Positions 9,285-18,094 of a stretch of DNA of 64,000 nt are shown in pieces. Position numbers and translations under genes: made by a program. Origin of the DNA: Haladaptatus salinisoli (GTDB lineage: Archaea; Halobacteriota; Halobacteria; Halobacteriales; Haladaptataceae); contig NZ_CP085333.1 of the NCBI RefSeq assembly GCF_020614375.1, forward strand, positions 124,001 to 188,000. The letters run 5' to 3'. The notes below the pieces were generated by a model that was given only the letters and a program-made list of their open reading frames with translations, searched no databases and had not been told where the DNA came from. Position 1 is the stretch's first letter; every line of letters starts with the position of its first letter.

Positions 9285-9581
9285 ATGAGTGCGACCGAAC
9301 GTTGTCACGAGGTTTCTGGATTAGTCGATACATTCGTCGACCTTCAAATCGAAGATGCACTCCGCGTCACTGTTGCAGGCGTGACTATCGATTGCTGTGT
9401 TCACGACATTGACCGGCGGGACAGCCGGTTTACACTCCTACTAAAAACGTTCGCGGAAGATTATCTCCGCATCGAGACGCAGTGGGCGTGCGGGTGGCTT
9501 GACCCTCAGGTAGATCGACTCAAACCTGTCGCTGAGGAGCGTCAGCCGCTCGGTGAGCTACAGGGTATCGAACTGCTTTGA
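9285..9581 (+). CDS. Hypothetical protein, 98 residues
   Basis: Not recognised. The ATG at 9285 (MSATERCHEVSGLV) is preferred over an upstream alternative at 9255 because the extra residues are basic and unlike the rest. The protein is acidic and soluble, with no membrane segment. A CC pair occurs in VTIDCCVHDIDRRD. Its 3' end abuts the hairpin that marks the tnpB debris at 9580. Confidence 0.5.
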   Translation: MSATERCHEVSGLVDTFVDLQIEDALRVTVAGVTIDCCVHDIDRRDSRFTLLLKTFAEDYLRIETQWACGWLDPQVDRLKPVAEERQPLGELQGIELL

Positions 9582-9610
9582 TATCCTCCCCGCGCTAAAG
9601 CGCGAGGATC
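9580..9610. mobile_element. Hairpin end of an IS1341/IS200-type element
   Basis: GATATCCTCCCCGCGC, four bases, then GCGCGAGGAT forms a strong stem-loop typical of termini of haloarchaeal tnpB elements. It could be the left end of the broken element that follows or the right end of a lost minus-strand element. Confidence 0.4.
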
Positions 9611-9901
9611 CTCAAAGAGGATAATAAGAACGAGCGACGGTGTGAGCCATGATGAGGAGCTATTCTGTCTTCGCGAGATGCGTTATCTCTACCGTCAGGC
9701 GCGACCCGTCGGCGCATTCAAACGTCAATAAACAGCCGAAGATGAGACCTGAGGAATAGTGGTCATAGAGGGGAGCATGAGTTCCGTCTCGAATGTCTCT
9801 GTATTCACCTCGGACAGATATCGGTCGCGACAGAGGTACGTCTTATAGTAGCGACCGAGACGCGTCACTTCAATCATTAAATTGAGTTCGTTGATTGGCC
9901 A

Positions 9902-10759
9902 GTGAAACGTCCACAAGCAGCTGAACGAGTGGAGTTCCGCATCAGTGCGAAGCCGTACAAGCACGTCAAGGGCGTCCTCAAAGGGAGTGACATTCACCTC
10001 GACCATTCTCAAGACCGCACTCGAAAGCGAACAGTGGAAAATTGGGACAGCGGAAGCCCTGTTCCACAACGGCAACCCCGAGTTGCACGTCAACGTCACC
10101 AACACCGAGCAGACCGTTCGAGATAAGCAGGACTCACGGACGGTCGTTGGTGTGGACGTGAACGAGGATCACGTGGCTCTCACCGCCCTCTCCGAAAACG
10201 ATGTCGAAGATACATTGGTCATCGACTTTCCCGAAATCAAATTCGAGCGTCACCGCTATTTCACGATGCGGAAGCGCGTCCAGAACGCGGGGAAGGACAG
10301 CATCCACTACACGCTTGAAGGACGCGAGAAACGATTCGTCCGTGACCGACTTACAAGGTATCTCAGCACATCGCGGAGTAGAGCCAGCAGTTTGGGAAGC
10401 CGTGCATCGTCTTTGAAGACCTCAAAGAGATGCGCGACAGTATCGACTACGGCACGCGGATGAACCGGCGCTTGCACCACCTCCCGTTCCGCGCTCTCCA
10501 GTTCTATACGTCGTACAAGGCGTCATTCGAGGAGATTCCGACCGCGTGGATTAACCCCGAGTACACCAGCCAGCGGTGTCCGATATGCGGACACATGGAG
10601 CATGCGAACCGCAACAAGAAGCGGTTCAAATGTCGGTCGTGTTCCCATCAAGACCACAGCGCCCGTGGTATAAGCGTCAATATCGCCGTGAAAGGCGTAA
10701 AGAAACTCGATTGGAATGTACCTGCTCTCAACAGCCTTCCCGTTGTTCGGAAGGTGTGA
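9902..10759 (+). pseudogene. Broken tnpB (RNA-guided nuclease of an IS1341-type element)
   Basis: Pieces of a TnpB protein are spread over at least two frames. One frame (about 10026-10350) carries HVNVTNTEQ and the first RuvC aspartate in VVGVDVNEDHVALTAL. After ~10350 the matching sequence continues in another frame (CIVFEDLKEMRDS at ~10400, with the catalytic glutamate). The last part (to 10759) carries the zinc ribbon CPICGH...CRSCSHQDH. The third acidic residue region reads SARGISVNIAVKG. The N-terminal part upstream of 10026 is also frameshifted. The gene cannot make a full-length protein. Confidence 0.75.
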
Positions 10760-10844
10760 CGGCAGGCATCGGGGACTTTGGATGCCCCGACCGTTTGAGG
10801 CTATCAGGCCGATGGTCAGATGGGAGTGTCCGACTAAACCACGG

Positions 10845-10877
10845 GAAGCCTCGGGGCTTGACCCCAAGGCGGTTCAC
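10845..10877 (+). mobile_element. Right end of the broken tnpB element
   Basis: GAAGCCTCGGGG, CTTG, CCCCAAGGCGGTTCAC forms a hairpin ending in GTTCAC, the same terminal layout seen at 19066-19116. It lies 85 bases after the tnpB remnant's stop. Confidence 0.55.
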
Positions 10878-10961
10878 CAGGAAAATGAATACAGAGAACA
10901 CACCGTGTCCAGCTTCCAACCTCGGAAACACGCTTTTCGAAGAGTTCACCCCGATTCTGCA

Positions 10962-11465
10962 CTAAAACTGCCTCCTTGGTGATACCCTATCCAACTGATC
11001 AGTCAGCAGGCCATTCACTCGTTGTGGGTCGGCGATGTTCTCGAAAACGAGGTTGACGGATCCCGTGCCCGCCGTGTGGATGGTAACGTCGCCGTAGTTG
11101 AATACTCGCTCTACGAGCGACTGTGAGTAGGTTGTGTTCTGAATTCGATCGAGTCGAACCTGCGTCACGTCCTGTCCAAACACGCCCGTCTTATGGTACA
11201 CCTCCTCCGTTGTGAGGACGTACCACTCGCTCCGCCAGCGGAGGAACGGCGGCACCGCGACGGCAAAGCCAATCGGAACGAGGAGGAGCGCGATCCATCC
11301 TAGCCCGCCGAGGATGCCGCTTCCGGTCACCCCCGCCCCTATCAGGATGAGCAGGGAACCAACCGTCACGGCCGGAAGAACGTAGTAGACACTCCGGTGA
11401 CCTGCCCATAGTATCTCCTCGTCAGGCGTGAGGTGAAGCCATGACGGCTCGAAATTTTCGGACAT
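10962..11465 (-). CDS. PH-domain membrane protein (bacterial PH, DUF304-like)
   Basis: 167 residues. Two membrane helices at about 29-50 and 55-75 are followed by a bacterial PH-like domain: WRSEWYVLTTEEVYHKTGVFG, then VRLDRIQNTTYSQSLVERVF and GDVTIHTAGTGSVNLVFENI. The family is YdbT/DUF304-like. Its role is unknown, with membrane or stress functions suspected. The ATG at 11465 fits the family start (MSENFEPSWLHLTPDEEILW). Downstream is the tnpB right end. Confidence 0.75.
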   Translation of the reverse strand: MSENFEPSWLHLTPDEEILWAGHRSVYYVLPAVTVGSLLILIGAGVTGSGILGGLGWIALLLVPIGFAVAVPPFLRWRSEWYVLTTEEVYHKTGVFGQDVTQVRLDRIQNTTYSQSLVERVFNYGDVTIHTAGTGSVNLVFENIADPQRVNGLLTDQLDRVSPRRQF

Positions 11466-11785
11466 CGTCTCACAACGATGAGAGCAAGCCCCTTACGTTT
11501 TACCGCTGTTTTCTGGAGAAAGGGGTTTTCAGGTTTGCAGTTCGAACTCTGCTTCATCAGTATTGAAGCCCGAGGAAGCATTAACGGAGAGTAAGGACAC
11601 ACCTTCTCCCGAGAGCACTACAACCAAGATGGAACTTCTCAATTCGATAGTCAGAATCCCAATCGAATACAGTTTTAAAAATCACTTTCACCGCACTTAA
11701 GGAATTTATTTTTGTACAAACAAATTCAAAATAAAGTGCGATGAGGAAATTCGACCCGCCGACTCCCTTATCGCCGCTCACCATT

Positions 11786-11992
11786 ATGAACGACGACAAA
11801 CAGACGGCGGACGAAATCCCGCCAAAGAACTCGAGAGACGTACCGTGCGCCAAGAAGCTCAGACGCTTGCGTCTGTTCGGCGCTGTACTGAAGCTGTGGG
11901 GTGATGCTATTACGGTGTGGCTGAAGATCATTGCGGCTTTGCTCGCCGGATTCGCGGCGATACTGAAGGCAGGAATGCCGTTCAACTGGTGA
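11786..11992 (+). CDS. Small hypothetical protein with a hydrophobic C-terminal half
   Basis: From the ATG at 11786 it has 68 residues (MNDDKQTADEIPPKNSRD). The basic CAKKLRRLRLFG segment is followed by about 35 mainly hydrophobic residues that could form one membrane helix or an amphipathic hairpin. No family is recognised. It stands alone between convergent and divergent neighbours, and 11466-11785 upstream holds nothing else visible. Confidence 0.4.
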   Translation: MNDDKQTADEIPPKNSRDVPCAKKLRRLRLFGAVLKLWGDAITVWLKIIAALLAGFAAILKAGMPFNW

Positions 11993-12015
11993 CCCCAAGC
12001 ACCGTCTCTCCCCCG

Positions 12016-13485
12016 TTACTCCTCTTTCTCATTCCGTAGCTGGTCCACCAGCCTAGGTAAGTACTTCGCGACGGTCCACCCGAACATGAGTCCAATGAAA
12101 CCGAGACCGCTCCACGCCATCAGCGTCGAGGGCAAATCGCCGATCATCGCTGGTGGTCGGTCGCCATCCGATCTGCTGTCGTTTCCGCCAGATGCCTTCC
12201 CGCCGGTCGAGTCGTCGACTCCGCTACCGTCGGTCTTCCCCTCACCGATTCCACCCTTTAGCCCTTGCACGTTAAGATTCGCGGGCGTTGTGACGTATCG
12301 AGCGAGCCACGTGTCCATCGGCTTTCCGGCTACGTCGGCGACGATCTTCTCGAAATCTGTGTAGGTCACTGGTCCCTCGTGGCGATTCATCCGGTAAAAC
12401 ACGTCCATCAGACTTCGCTTTTCGCCGGTTGCGTTCTGGATTTTTGCGTCCAACGCCCATAGCATGAGCGCGCCTTGGTAGTACGGCACCTCGCGGCTCA
12501 CCCATGTGGTCGGCCTTGAGAGAACCGCCTCGTCGTACTGTTTCGCCGAGAGCGTCCGTGCGACCGCGGATTGAGAAGTTCGATCCTGTCGAATCGTCAG
12601 GTCGGACGCGAAGTAGGAGGCGCTAGCCTCGCGAAACCACCGCATTCGTTCCCCAAGTGTGAACGACTGGCGTGTATGGACGTACTCGTGAATCCAGAGG
12701 TTCTGCGGGTCGGAGAGTCTAGCGTCTTCGTGCACCCAGAACTCATCGCTTTGGGGTGAGGCGTATCCACCGCGCCAGATAGGATCAGACAGGACGAAGA
12801 GCAACACCTCGTCCGGAGACTCGCCTGGAAAATGTTCGCTCGCCGTTCCGAGCGACTCAAACACTTTCCGGGGTGGACTAGCGGGCGTGGCACCTGCGCC
12901 GATTACCATCCGGAACCGCTGGCCATCCGCTCGGTGGATGCGTTCCTCGTACGGCCCGACGTAGGTGAACATTGACCCAAGCACACCCGAGTTGGCGAAC
13001 TCGACGCTTGAACCGGGATAGTCGTCATCCAAGAGATGGTCGTAGCGCCACTCGCCGTTTTCACCCGGCGACCATGCAACCGTGAGCCTCGGCGTCGGCG
13101 CGAGCACCCACTTATCAGTAGCGGCGTACTCGGACCCATTTCCAACGTTGGCGACAACAGTCACCGACGGTGATTTAGTTTCACTGTCCCAGCGAAGTGC
13201 ATGGTTACCATCCTTCGTCCGATCCGCCACGAACCCCTCGGAGGACACCACGTTTCCAGTGTAGTTAATGAGCCAAAACGCTCGCTGCGGTGTCTCAAAT
13301 TCGAGGTGATATCGGACCTTCGCCGCATCGTCGGCGTTTCGCTCGACCGAAATCGAGACGCCCGGCGGTTCGGCTGTAGACTGCGCCGTCGCCGGCGCGC
13401 TCACGCCGGCGGTAACCAGCGAAAATACGAGCAAGAGCGACACCGTCCCGCCGGAAACCCATCCCTCGAGCGCCATCGAGTACAA
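12016..13485 (-). CDS. Exported, membrane-anchored gluzincin-type metalloprotease-like protein
   Basis: 489 residues. The N-terminal signal peptide ends near APATAQ (residues 30-35). An extracellular domain carries HEYVH at 266-270 (HExxH zinc motif) and, 16 residues on, WFREASASYFAS with E286 as the likely third zinc ligand; this resembles M1/M61-type gluzincins. A Gly/Ser/Asp-rich spacer (about 418-445) precedes a membrane helix at ~452-472 and a charged cytoplasmic tail, so the enzyme would sit on the outer cell surface. The domain before the active site looks beta-rich, like M61 N-terminal domains. An alternative start is the ATG at 13476. The substrate is unknown. High GC matches the neighbouring hisS region. 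Confidence 0.7.
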   Translation of the reverse strand: MYSMALEGWVSGGTVSLLLVFSLVTAGVSAPATAQSTAEPPGVSISVERNADDAAKVRYHLEFETPQRAFWLINYTGNVVSSEGFVADRTKDGNHALRWDSETKSPSVTVVANVGNGSEYAATDKWVLAPTPRLTVAWSPGENGEWRYDHLLDDDYPGSSVEFANSGVLGSMFTYVGPYEERIHRADGQRFRMVIGAGATPASPPRKVFESLGTASEHFPGESPDEVLLFVLSDPIWRGGYASPQSDEFWVHEDARLSDPQNLWIHEYVHTRQSFTLGERMRWFREASASYFASDLTIRQDRTSQSAVARTLSAKQYDEAVLSRPTTWVSREVPYYQGALMLWALDAKIQNATGEKRSLMDVFYRMNRHEGPVTYTDFEKIVADVAGKPMDTWLARYVTTPANLNVQGLKGGIGEGKTDGSGVDDSTGGKASGGNDSRSDGDRPPAMIGDLPSTLMAWSGLGFIGLMFGWTVAKYLPRLVDQLRNEKEE

Positions 13486-13589
13486 TGGCGTCCTGAAGTC
13501 GTTTTGTTAAACACTGCCTGCGCCACGTTCAGGTACCGCCACCGACTAATTAGGGTTTTTATTCGCCGCAATACAACAGGAGCGCGTCA

Positions 13590-13790
13590 TCCTGTATCAC
13601 CTACTATGTCTCCGTCGGCGATAAGATACGTCCCCCGTAATGTACGTCGTATCGTCGCTGGCCAAGAAGGCCACGGCACTCGGCATATCCTCTGGTCTGC
13701 CAAGTCGGCCGACTGAAGAATTGACTCGAATCGTTCGCGGTATTTCACATCTGTGTCCTCGGTATCTCGACCACAGGACATCGTACGCCG
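13590..13790 (-). pseudogene. C-terminal remnant of a short-chain dehydrogenase
   Basis: On the minus strand one frame reads LGRPEDMPSAVAFLASDD followed by TTYITG, the classic C-terminal SDR signature. One extra base shifts the continuation TYLIADGDI into another frame, and the upstream YRERFESIL is in yet another. No cofactor-binding or catalytic part remains. The rest of 13486-14048 shows no gene. Confidence 0.6.
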
Positions 13791-14048
13791 AGTCCAGAAC
13801 CTGGACAGACGATGTTGCGGCGTTTAAGGCCTAAAATCTTCAACCCGAGGTTTACCATTATCGGAAGCTCCGCTCTTACGGGCGGTCGAGGACGTTACGT
13901 AATCCTGCTATTTGGAGGTAATATGGAAAATTCACAACATTTCCCCGTAAGTGGCGCTCGGTAGGTGCTCCGTACTATTGAAAGGTCCTACCACCATTCA
14001 AGACCGAAGATAGCCAGAGGTAAATTGCTTGCCTTCGATACGCGAAGC

Positions 14049-15341
14049 ATGGACGAGTTTGAGAGCCTGAAGGGTTTTTACGATCGTTACCCGGAGGAGT
14101 GGGCGGCATGGCGCGAGGTCGTGGACGCTGTGGAGGCGGCGGCCCGGGAGTTTGGGTTCCGCGAGATTGACGCGCCGAGCGTCGAACTGACTAATCTGTT
14201 TAGGGTGAAATCAGGCGAGGAGATCGTCGAACAGACGTATAGCTTCGAGGATAAGGGCGGGCGTGAGGTGACGCTCATTCCCGAGCAGACGCCAACCCGA
14301 GCACGATTGGTACAACAACGTAAAGACCTCGGAACGCCAATCAAGTGGTTCGACACCTCGAAGCGGTGGCGCTACGAGGCGATACAGAAGGGCCGAGACC
14401 GGGAGTTCTTCCAGACCGACATTGACATCTTTGGCGTCGAATCGGTCGAGGCGGACGCGGAGATAATCGCCTGCGCCGCGACCATCTTCGAGAAACTCGG
14501 CGTCGCCGACGCGGTGGAGTTCAAGCTGAACGACCGAAAACTACTCGACGCGCTCCTGCGAGCGATGGACGTCTCCGAGAGCGAGGATGTGATGCGGGTC
14601 ATCGACAAGAAGGAGAAACTCAGCCGCGCGGAGTTTCTCGGGCAGCTCCGCGAGGAGGGCGTCGACCGCGACACAGCCAAGGAGATAGACGAACTCACGG
14701 CCATCGGCGGCGAGATGGAGAGTTCGCTGGTCGAACTCTCGGACAAAGCGCCCGAGGGCGCGGACGACGCGATCAACCGCATGCACGACCTCTACAACGC
14801 CCTCGCCGGCTACGGCGTCGAGTCGATGTGCACCTTCGACCTCTCCATCGTCCGCGGAATGGACTACTACACCGGCCTCGTCTTCGAGGCGTTCGCCACC
14901 GAGAGCGACCTCCGCGCCCTGTTCGGCGGCGGGCGGTACGACGACCTCATCGGCCAGTTCGGAAGCCGCGACGTTCCGGCCATCGGATTCGCGTTCGGCT
15001 ACTCGACGACGATGCAGTTGCTGAAGGAACGGGGCGAGTGGCCCGACGAAGCCGTCTCGACCGACGCGTACGTTCTGAACGTCTCCGACTCGGTGCGCGA
15101 GGTCGGTCTGGAGTACGCCATGGAGCTTCGCCGCGAAGGACTGACGGTCGAGACCGACCTCACGGGGCGAAGCGTCGGCGAGCAGTTCGGCTACGCCGAC
15201 CGCATCAACGCCGACTACACGGTCGTCGTCGGCGAGCGCGACTTGAACGAGGGCGTCGTGACGGTGCAGGACATGGACTCAGGCGAGGAAGCGCAGGTGC
15301 CGAAAGACGACGTGGTCGACCACGTCCTCGACCGACTCTGA
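14049..15341 (+). CDS. hisS: Histidyl-tRNA synthetase (class II)
   Basis: 430 residues from the ATG at 14049 (MDEFESLKGFYDRYPEEW); the upstream frame opens at 13965 but its 28 residues are not synthetase-like. Class II motif 2 is in KRWRYEAIQKGRDREFFQTD, and the histidine-binding motifs are VRGMDYYTG and GGGRYDDLI. A C-terminal anticodon-binding domain starts near residue 335 (AYVLNVSDSVRE). It charges tRNA-His with histidine. The N-terminus and insert differ from the usual haloarchaeal form I recall (typically MYDxLKGFRDFYP), so it may be a divergent or second copy. GC content is clearly above most of the window. Confidence 0.88.
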   Translation: MDEFESLKGFYDRYPEEWAAWREVVDAVEAAAREFGFREIDAPSVELTNLFRVKSGEEIVEQTYSFEDKGGREVTLIPEQTPTRARLVQQRKDLGTPIKWFDTSKRWRYEAIQKGRDREFFQTDIDIFGVESVEADAEIIACAATIFEKLGVADAVEFKLNDRKLLDALLRAMDVSESEDVMRVIDKKEKLSRAEFLGQLREEGVDRDTAKEIDELTAIGGEMESSLVELSDKAPEGADDAINRMHDLYNALAGYGVESMCTFDLSIVRGMDYYTGLVFEAFATESDLRALFGGGRYDDLIGQFGSRDVPAIGFAFGYSTTMQLLKERGEWPDEAVSTDAYVLNVSDSVREVGLEYAMELRREGLTVETDLTGRSVGEQFGYADRINADYTVVVGERDLNEGVVTVQDMDSGEEAQVPKDDVVDHVLDRL

Positions 15342-15660
15342 AGTCCCCCTTCTCCGACGTCCGTGGGGCGCGGTCTGAGGATGCCGTGCAAAGCCGATTC
15401 CACAAACCCACGAGCTCGGCGTCAAGACGGTCAGTTCCGGAGAACTATCTGGACCGTCAGAACCGTCCAAACGGTCAAAACCGCCAAAGCTGGCGAAACC
15501 ATCGCGACCGCCGGCTTCGTCGCCTTTACTTTCGCTCGGTAATCTCTCGATTCAACCGAAAAAACCGCTAGATGAAGGCGGATGCGGACCGAACTCGAAA
15601 TATTCACTTTCGCTCCGGGTAAGACTCGGTGTTTTGAGGTGAATGGGCGTAGCCACTCGC
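15342..15660. other. Intergenic stretch with repeated ACTTTCGCTCGG-like motif
   Basis: No gene is visible. A motif close to TTTACTTTCGCTCGGTAA occurs at 15525-15543 and again at 15603-15622 (TTCACTTTCGCTCCGGGTAA); a looser copy lies at 16173-16195 after the zinc genes. Short direct repeats of CCGTC/CGGTC-AAA units occur at 15450-15490. These could be protein-binding sites for the small zinc genes or for divergent promoters. Confidence 0.3.
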
Positions 15661-15864
15661 ATGAGCATTCGCGATATCGACACGCCGACGGCGAAGTGGC
15701 GCTACACGTGTCCCAATGGCCACACCAGTTGGGAGCCGACGAACAGTCACTTCTGGTGTCACCAGTGCAGTCGTCTCCCCGACGCGGAGGCGGAGTTCTG
15801 GAAGCTCCGGGATAGAAAGACCGGTGAGCGACTCGCGCGCGAGAAGGTGGTTCTCGATGGCTGA
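15661..15864 (+). CDS. Small zinc-ribbon protein
   Basis: 67 residues from the ATG at 15661 (MSIRDIDTPTAKWRYTCPNG). CPNGH and CHQC, about 15 residues apart, form a zinc-ribbon-like knuckle within WRYTCPNGHTSW. The C-terminal half is charged and probably helical (AEFWKLRDRKTGERLAREK). Its last eight bases overlap the start of the next zinc-finger gene, so the pair is translationally coupled. No biochemical role is known to me. Confidence 0.6.
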   Translation: MSIRDIDTPTAKWRYTCPNGHTSWEPTNSHFWCHQCSRLPDAEAEFWKLRDRKTGERLAREKVVLDG

Positions 15865-16111
15865 GACGGAAGAACGCTTCGACGCACGGCGTCGACGTCC
15901 TGCGTGGAACCCGAGTAGTCGGTCGCGGTACGTCACCTGTCGAAACCCGTCCTGCGAGAACGAACACGTCGACCCCGACTTCGCGCGCACCTTCGGCGAC
16001 GACGACGGAACCGTCTTCGCCTGCCCCGACTGTACTCCGTGGGCGGCGCTGAAACGCGGCGCGGCGGCCGACCCGGCGTTCGAACATCGGGTGAGACGCG
16101 ACAGCTGGTGA
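15857..16111 (+). CDS. Zinc-finger protein, DUF7563-like
   Basis: 84 residues from the ATG at 15857. It is homologous in pattern to the gene at 6917-7096: Cys pair CRNPSC, then FARTFGDDDGTVFACPDC. An Arg-rich N-terminal arm (FDARRRRPAWNPSSRSR) precedes it, which could contact nucleic acid. It overlaps the preceding zinc-ribbon gene by eight bases and is followed by an inverted repeat at 16152-16170. Confidence 0.6.
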   Translation: MAETEERFDARRRRPAWNPSSRSRYVTCRNPSCENEHVDPDFARTFGDDDGTVFACPDCTPWAALKRGAAADPAFEHRVRRDSW

Positions 16112-16151
16112 ACGGGGCGGCGAGCGCGCGTTGGTTCGTCGGTGCGATTTC

Positions 16152-16170
16152 GTTCGAGTTTCGAACGAAC
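16152..16170. promoter_or_regulatory. Inverted repeat CGTTCG/CGAACG
   Basis: CGTTCGAGTTTCGAACG is a near-perfect palindrome with a short spacer, between convergent genes (zinc-finger gene and histidine kinase). It could be a transcription-terminating hairpin or an operator. Confidence 0.3.
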
Positions 16171-16325
16171 TACTTTCACTTCCGGTTCGGGTAAGAGAAA
16201 ATGCTTTTCCGGTGTCCGTCCTCGATACGGACGCGGGTCACCGACCCGCACAGGAGGTTGGGTTTACGCGACTGCTATCCCCTGCGCGTACCCCAGATTT
16301 TGTTTCCACCCCTTCGGACGGGCGG

Positions 16326-17747
16326 TCACTCCGCCCGTCCGGTGAACTCCATTCCCGTGATTTCGAACTGAGCGCCGCCGTCGTCACCCTCGGCGATGGA
16401 GATGTCCCATCCGTGCGCGTCGACGATCTGCTGAACGATGGTGAGACCGAGACCGGTGCCATCGTTCGTCGTGAATCCGCTCTCGAACACCGTCTCGCGC
16501 TCGTCGGGCGGGATACCCGGACCGTCGTCCTCGACGGACACGCCGTTAGAGAAGCATTCGATATGAACCGACACGTCGTCACCCGCATGTTCGATGGCAT
16601 TGCGAAAGAGGTTCTCGAACACCTGACTCAATCTGTCCACGTCGGCCGATATCTCGCCCTCGACGTTCTCCAACACCAGCGTTGCCTCCGGCGGTGCGAC
16701 GCGTGACCACACGTCCTCCACGATCTCCTGTAACGCCGTCATCTGTGTCTCCTCGATGACGCCGGGCTTGCGTGCGAGGTCGAGCATCTCGTTTATCATC
16801 CGCTCCATCCGACTAAGAGCGCCACGAACCTCCTCGAATGCGTCGTCAGAACCGTCAGCCTCCGCGACCTGGAGGTATCCCTGCGCGATTCCCAGCGGAT
16901 TGCGGAGTTCGTGGGCAAGCATGCTTGCGAACTCGTCGAGACGTTTGTTCTGATCCTTGAGTTCCTGCTTTCTTCGCTTGTGCTCGGTGACGTCCCGAAA
17001 AATACCGATGACTTCGGGGTGCTCGGCGTCGAATTGTATCCGTGCCGTGTTTATCTCCGCGTAGCGCGTCTCCCCATCGGGTGCCGTGTACGTCACTGAG
17101 TACGGCGGCTGTTCATCGTCCGTCTCCCGCTCGCGCAGATTCGCTGTAAGTTTCTCAAGCGAATCATTGGGGAACACGTCAATAGCGCTGATTCGCTCGC
17201 TGAGGATGGCAGGACGGTCGAGTCCAGACACTTGGCAGAAAGCATTATTAATCGCCTGAATCTGGCCGTCCGAGTCCAGAACGAACACGGGATCAGGAGC
17301 GGTCTGGAACAGCGTCCGGAAGCGCTCTTCGCTCTCTTCTTTCTGGCGTTCGAGTTTCACTGAAAGTCGACGTCGTTCGAGCAAGCCGTCGATGCGCGCC
17401 TGTAACACCGCCTTCTCGATGGGAATCGTGATAATTTCGTCGAGGCCCTGCCACACTTTTGGCATCCGTGCAGGGGAACTGGTCGAAGTAACGAGTAAGT
17501 AGGGGAGAAACGTTGGCGATGCGGCGTCTTTACAAGTACGAAGTTCGTCCCGATACCGATTAAATGACGGTTCATCAACGATACAGAGATCGAATGAGGG
17601 GTCAAGTCCTTCGGTCGGAAAGACGACATCGTACTCCGAGGCCAGCCACTCGTCTAACAACCGACGATTTTCACTATGGTCAATGAGGAGGAGGACGGTA
17701 CTGCTCGGAGCCTGCGCGTGGGTATTCGTCTCCCGATACCTGCTCAT
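16326..17747 (-). CDS. Sensor histidine kinase (receiver-like, PAS, HisKA, HATPase)
   Basis: 473 residues, cytoplasmic. Residues ~17-120 are a degenerate receiver-like domain (STVLLLIDHS, D58 in CIVDEPSF). A short coiled linker (123-140) leads to a PAS domain (~141-255, RFRTLFQTAPDPVFVLDSDG). HisKA carries the phospho-accepting H279 in MLAHELRNPLG. HATPase_c has the N-box FENLFRNAIEHAG, VEDDGPGIP and GTGLGLTIV. The stimulus is unknown, and the PAS domain implies a redox or small-molecule signal. The HalX response regulator 350 bases upstream on the same strand is the obvious partner. Confidence 0.88.
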   Translation of the reverse strand: MSRYRETNTHAQAPSSTVLLLIDHSENRRLLDEWLASEYDVVFPTEGLDPSFDLCIVDEPSFNRYRDELRTCKDAASPTFLPYLLVTSTSSPARMPKVWQGLDEIITIPIEKAVLQARIDGLLERRRLSVKLERQKEESEERFRTLFQTAPDPVFVLDSDGQIQAINNAFCQVSGLDRPAILSERISAIDVFPNDSLEKLTANLRERETDDEQPPYSVTYTAPDGETRYAEINTARIQFDAEHPEVIGIFRDVTEHKRRKQELKDQNKRLDEFASMLAHELRNPLGIAQGYLQVAEADGSDDAFEEVRGALSRMERMINEMLDLARKPGVIEETQMTALQEIVEDVWSRVAPPEATLVLENVEGEISADVDRLSQVFENLFRNAIEHAGDDVSVHIECFSNGVSVEDDGPGIPPDERETVFESGFTTNDGTGLGLTIVQQIVDAHGWDISIAEGDDGGAQFEITGMEFTGRAE

Positions 17748-17773
17748 CGTTGTCCCTCTTTCGACATATCGGT

Positions 17774-18049
17774 TTATCGTTCGTCAAATAGAATTCGCTC
17801 TATTTTGCCCATCCATCCGAGTGTACCGTTTGAGACGCCGTAAACGCAGTCGGGCAACTGTCCTTGCCCAAGTTCATTCGGCGTGAGAACGGTCTTTGTG
17901 GTTCTGGGGTCACTGTGAAGGGAAAAGCTTTGCTCTGCAACGAGTCCACTAGACACAATCTTATCCAGTTCGTGGACGCCGGCCGAAATGCACGCAAGCG
18001 GACTCATCATACCTGTCTTTCTCATGCCGAGTTTACGAGCGCAACTCAT
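17774..18049 (-). CDS. Doubtful small gene between kinase and HalX regulator
   Basis: An open frame of 91 codons lies on the same strand as its neighbours. The text (GVHELDKIVSSGLVAEQSF, then SLHSDPRTTKTVLTPNELG) reads like real protein, but Cys and Met content at the N-terminus is odd for a haloarchaeon and I do not recognise it. It may be a decayed or N-terminally altered gene. Otherwise the 17748-18094 interval is empty. Confidence 0.25.
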   Translation of the reverse strand: MSCARKLGMRKTGMMSPLACISAGVHELDKIVSSGLVAEQSFSLHSDPRTTKTVLTPNELGQGQLPDCVYGVSNGTLGWMGKIERILFDER

Positions 18050-18094
18050 AGCCCTATCGTATAATTGGACACGAACCGTACTGGGGGAGAGAAA

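Noticed and set aside
9725-10105. Minus-strand frame of 126 codons near the broken tnpB
   Set aside because: Its N-terminal half is antisense to recognisable TnpB sequence. The C-terminal part reads plausibly but has no identifiable family.
14828-15571. Long Arg-rich open frame overlapping hisS
   Set aside because: It is a high-GC shadow frame with a basic composition unlike haloarchaeal proteins; hisS has full family motifs.
16131-16706. Plus-strand frame of 191 codons antisense to the histidine kinase
   Set aside because: It coincides with the HATPase region of a clear kinase and shows no family motif.
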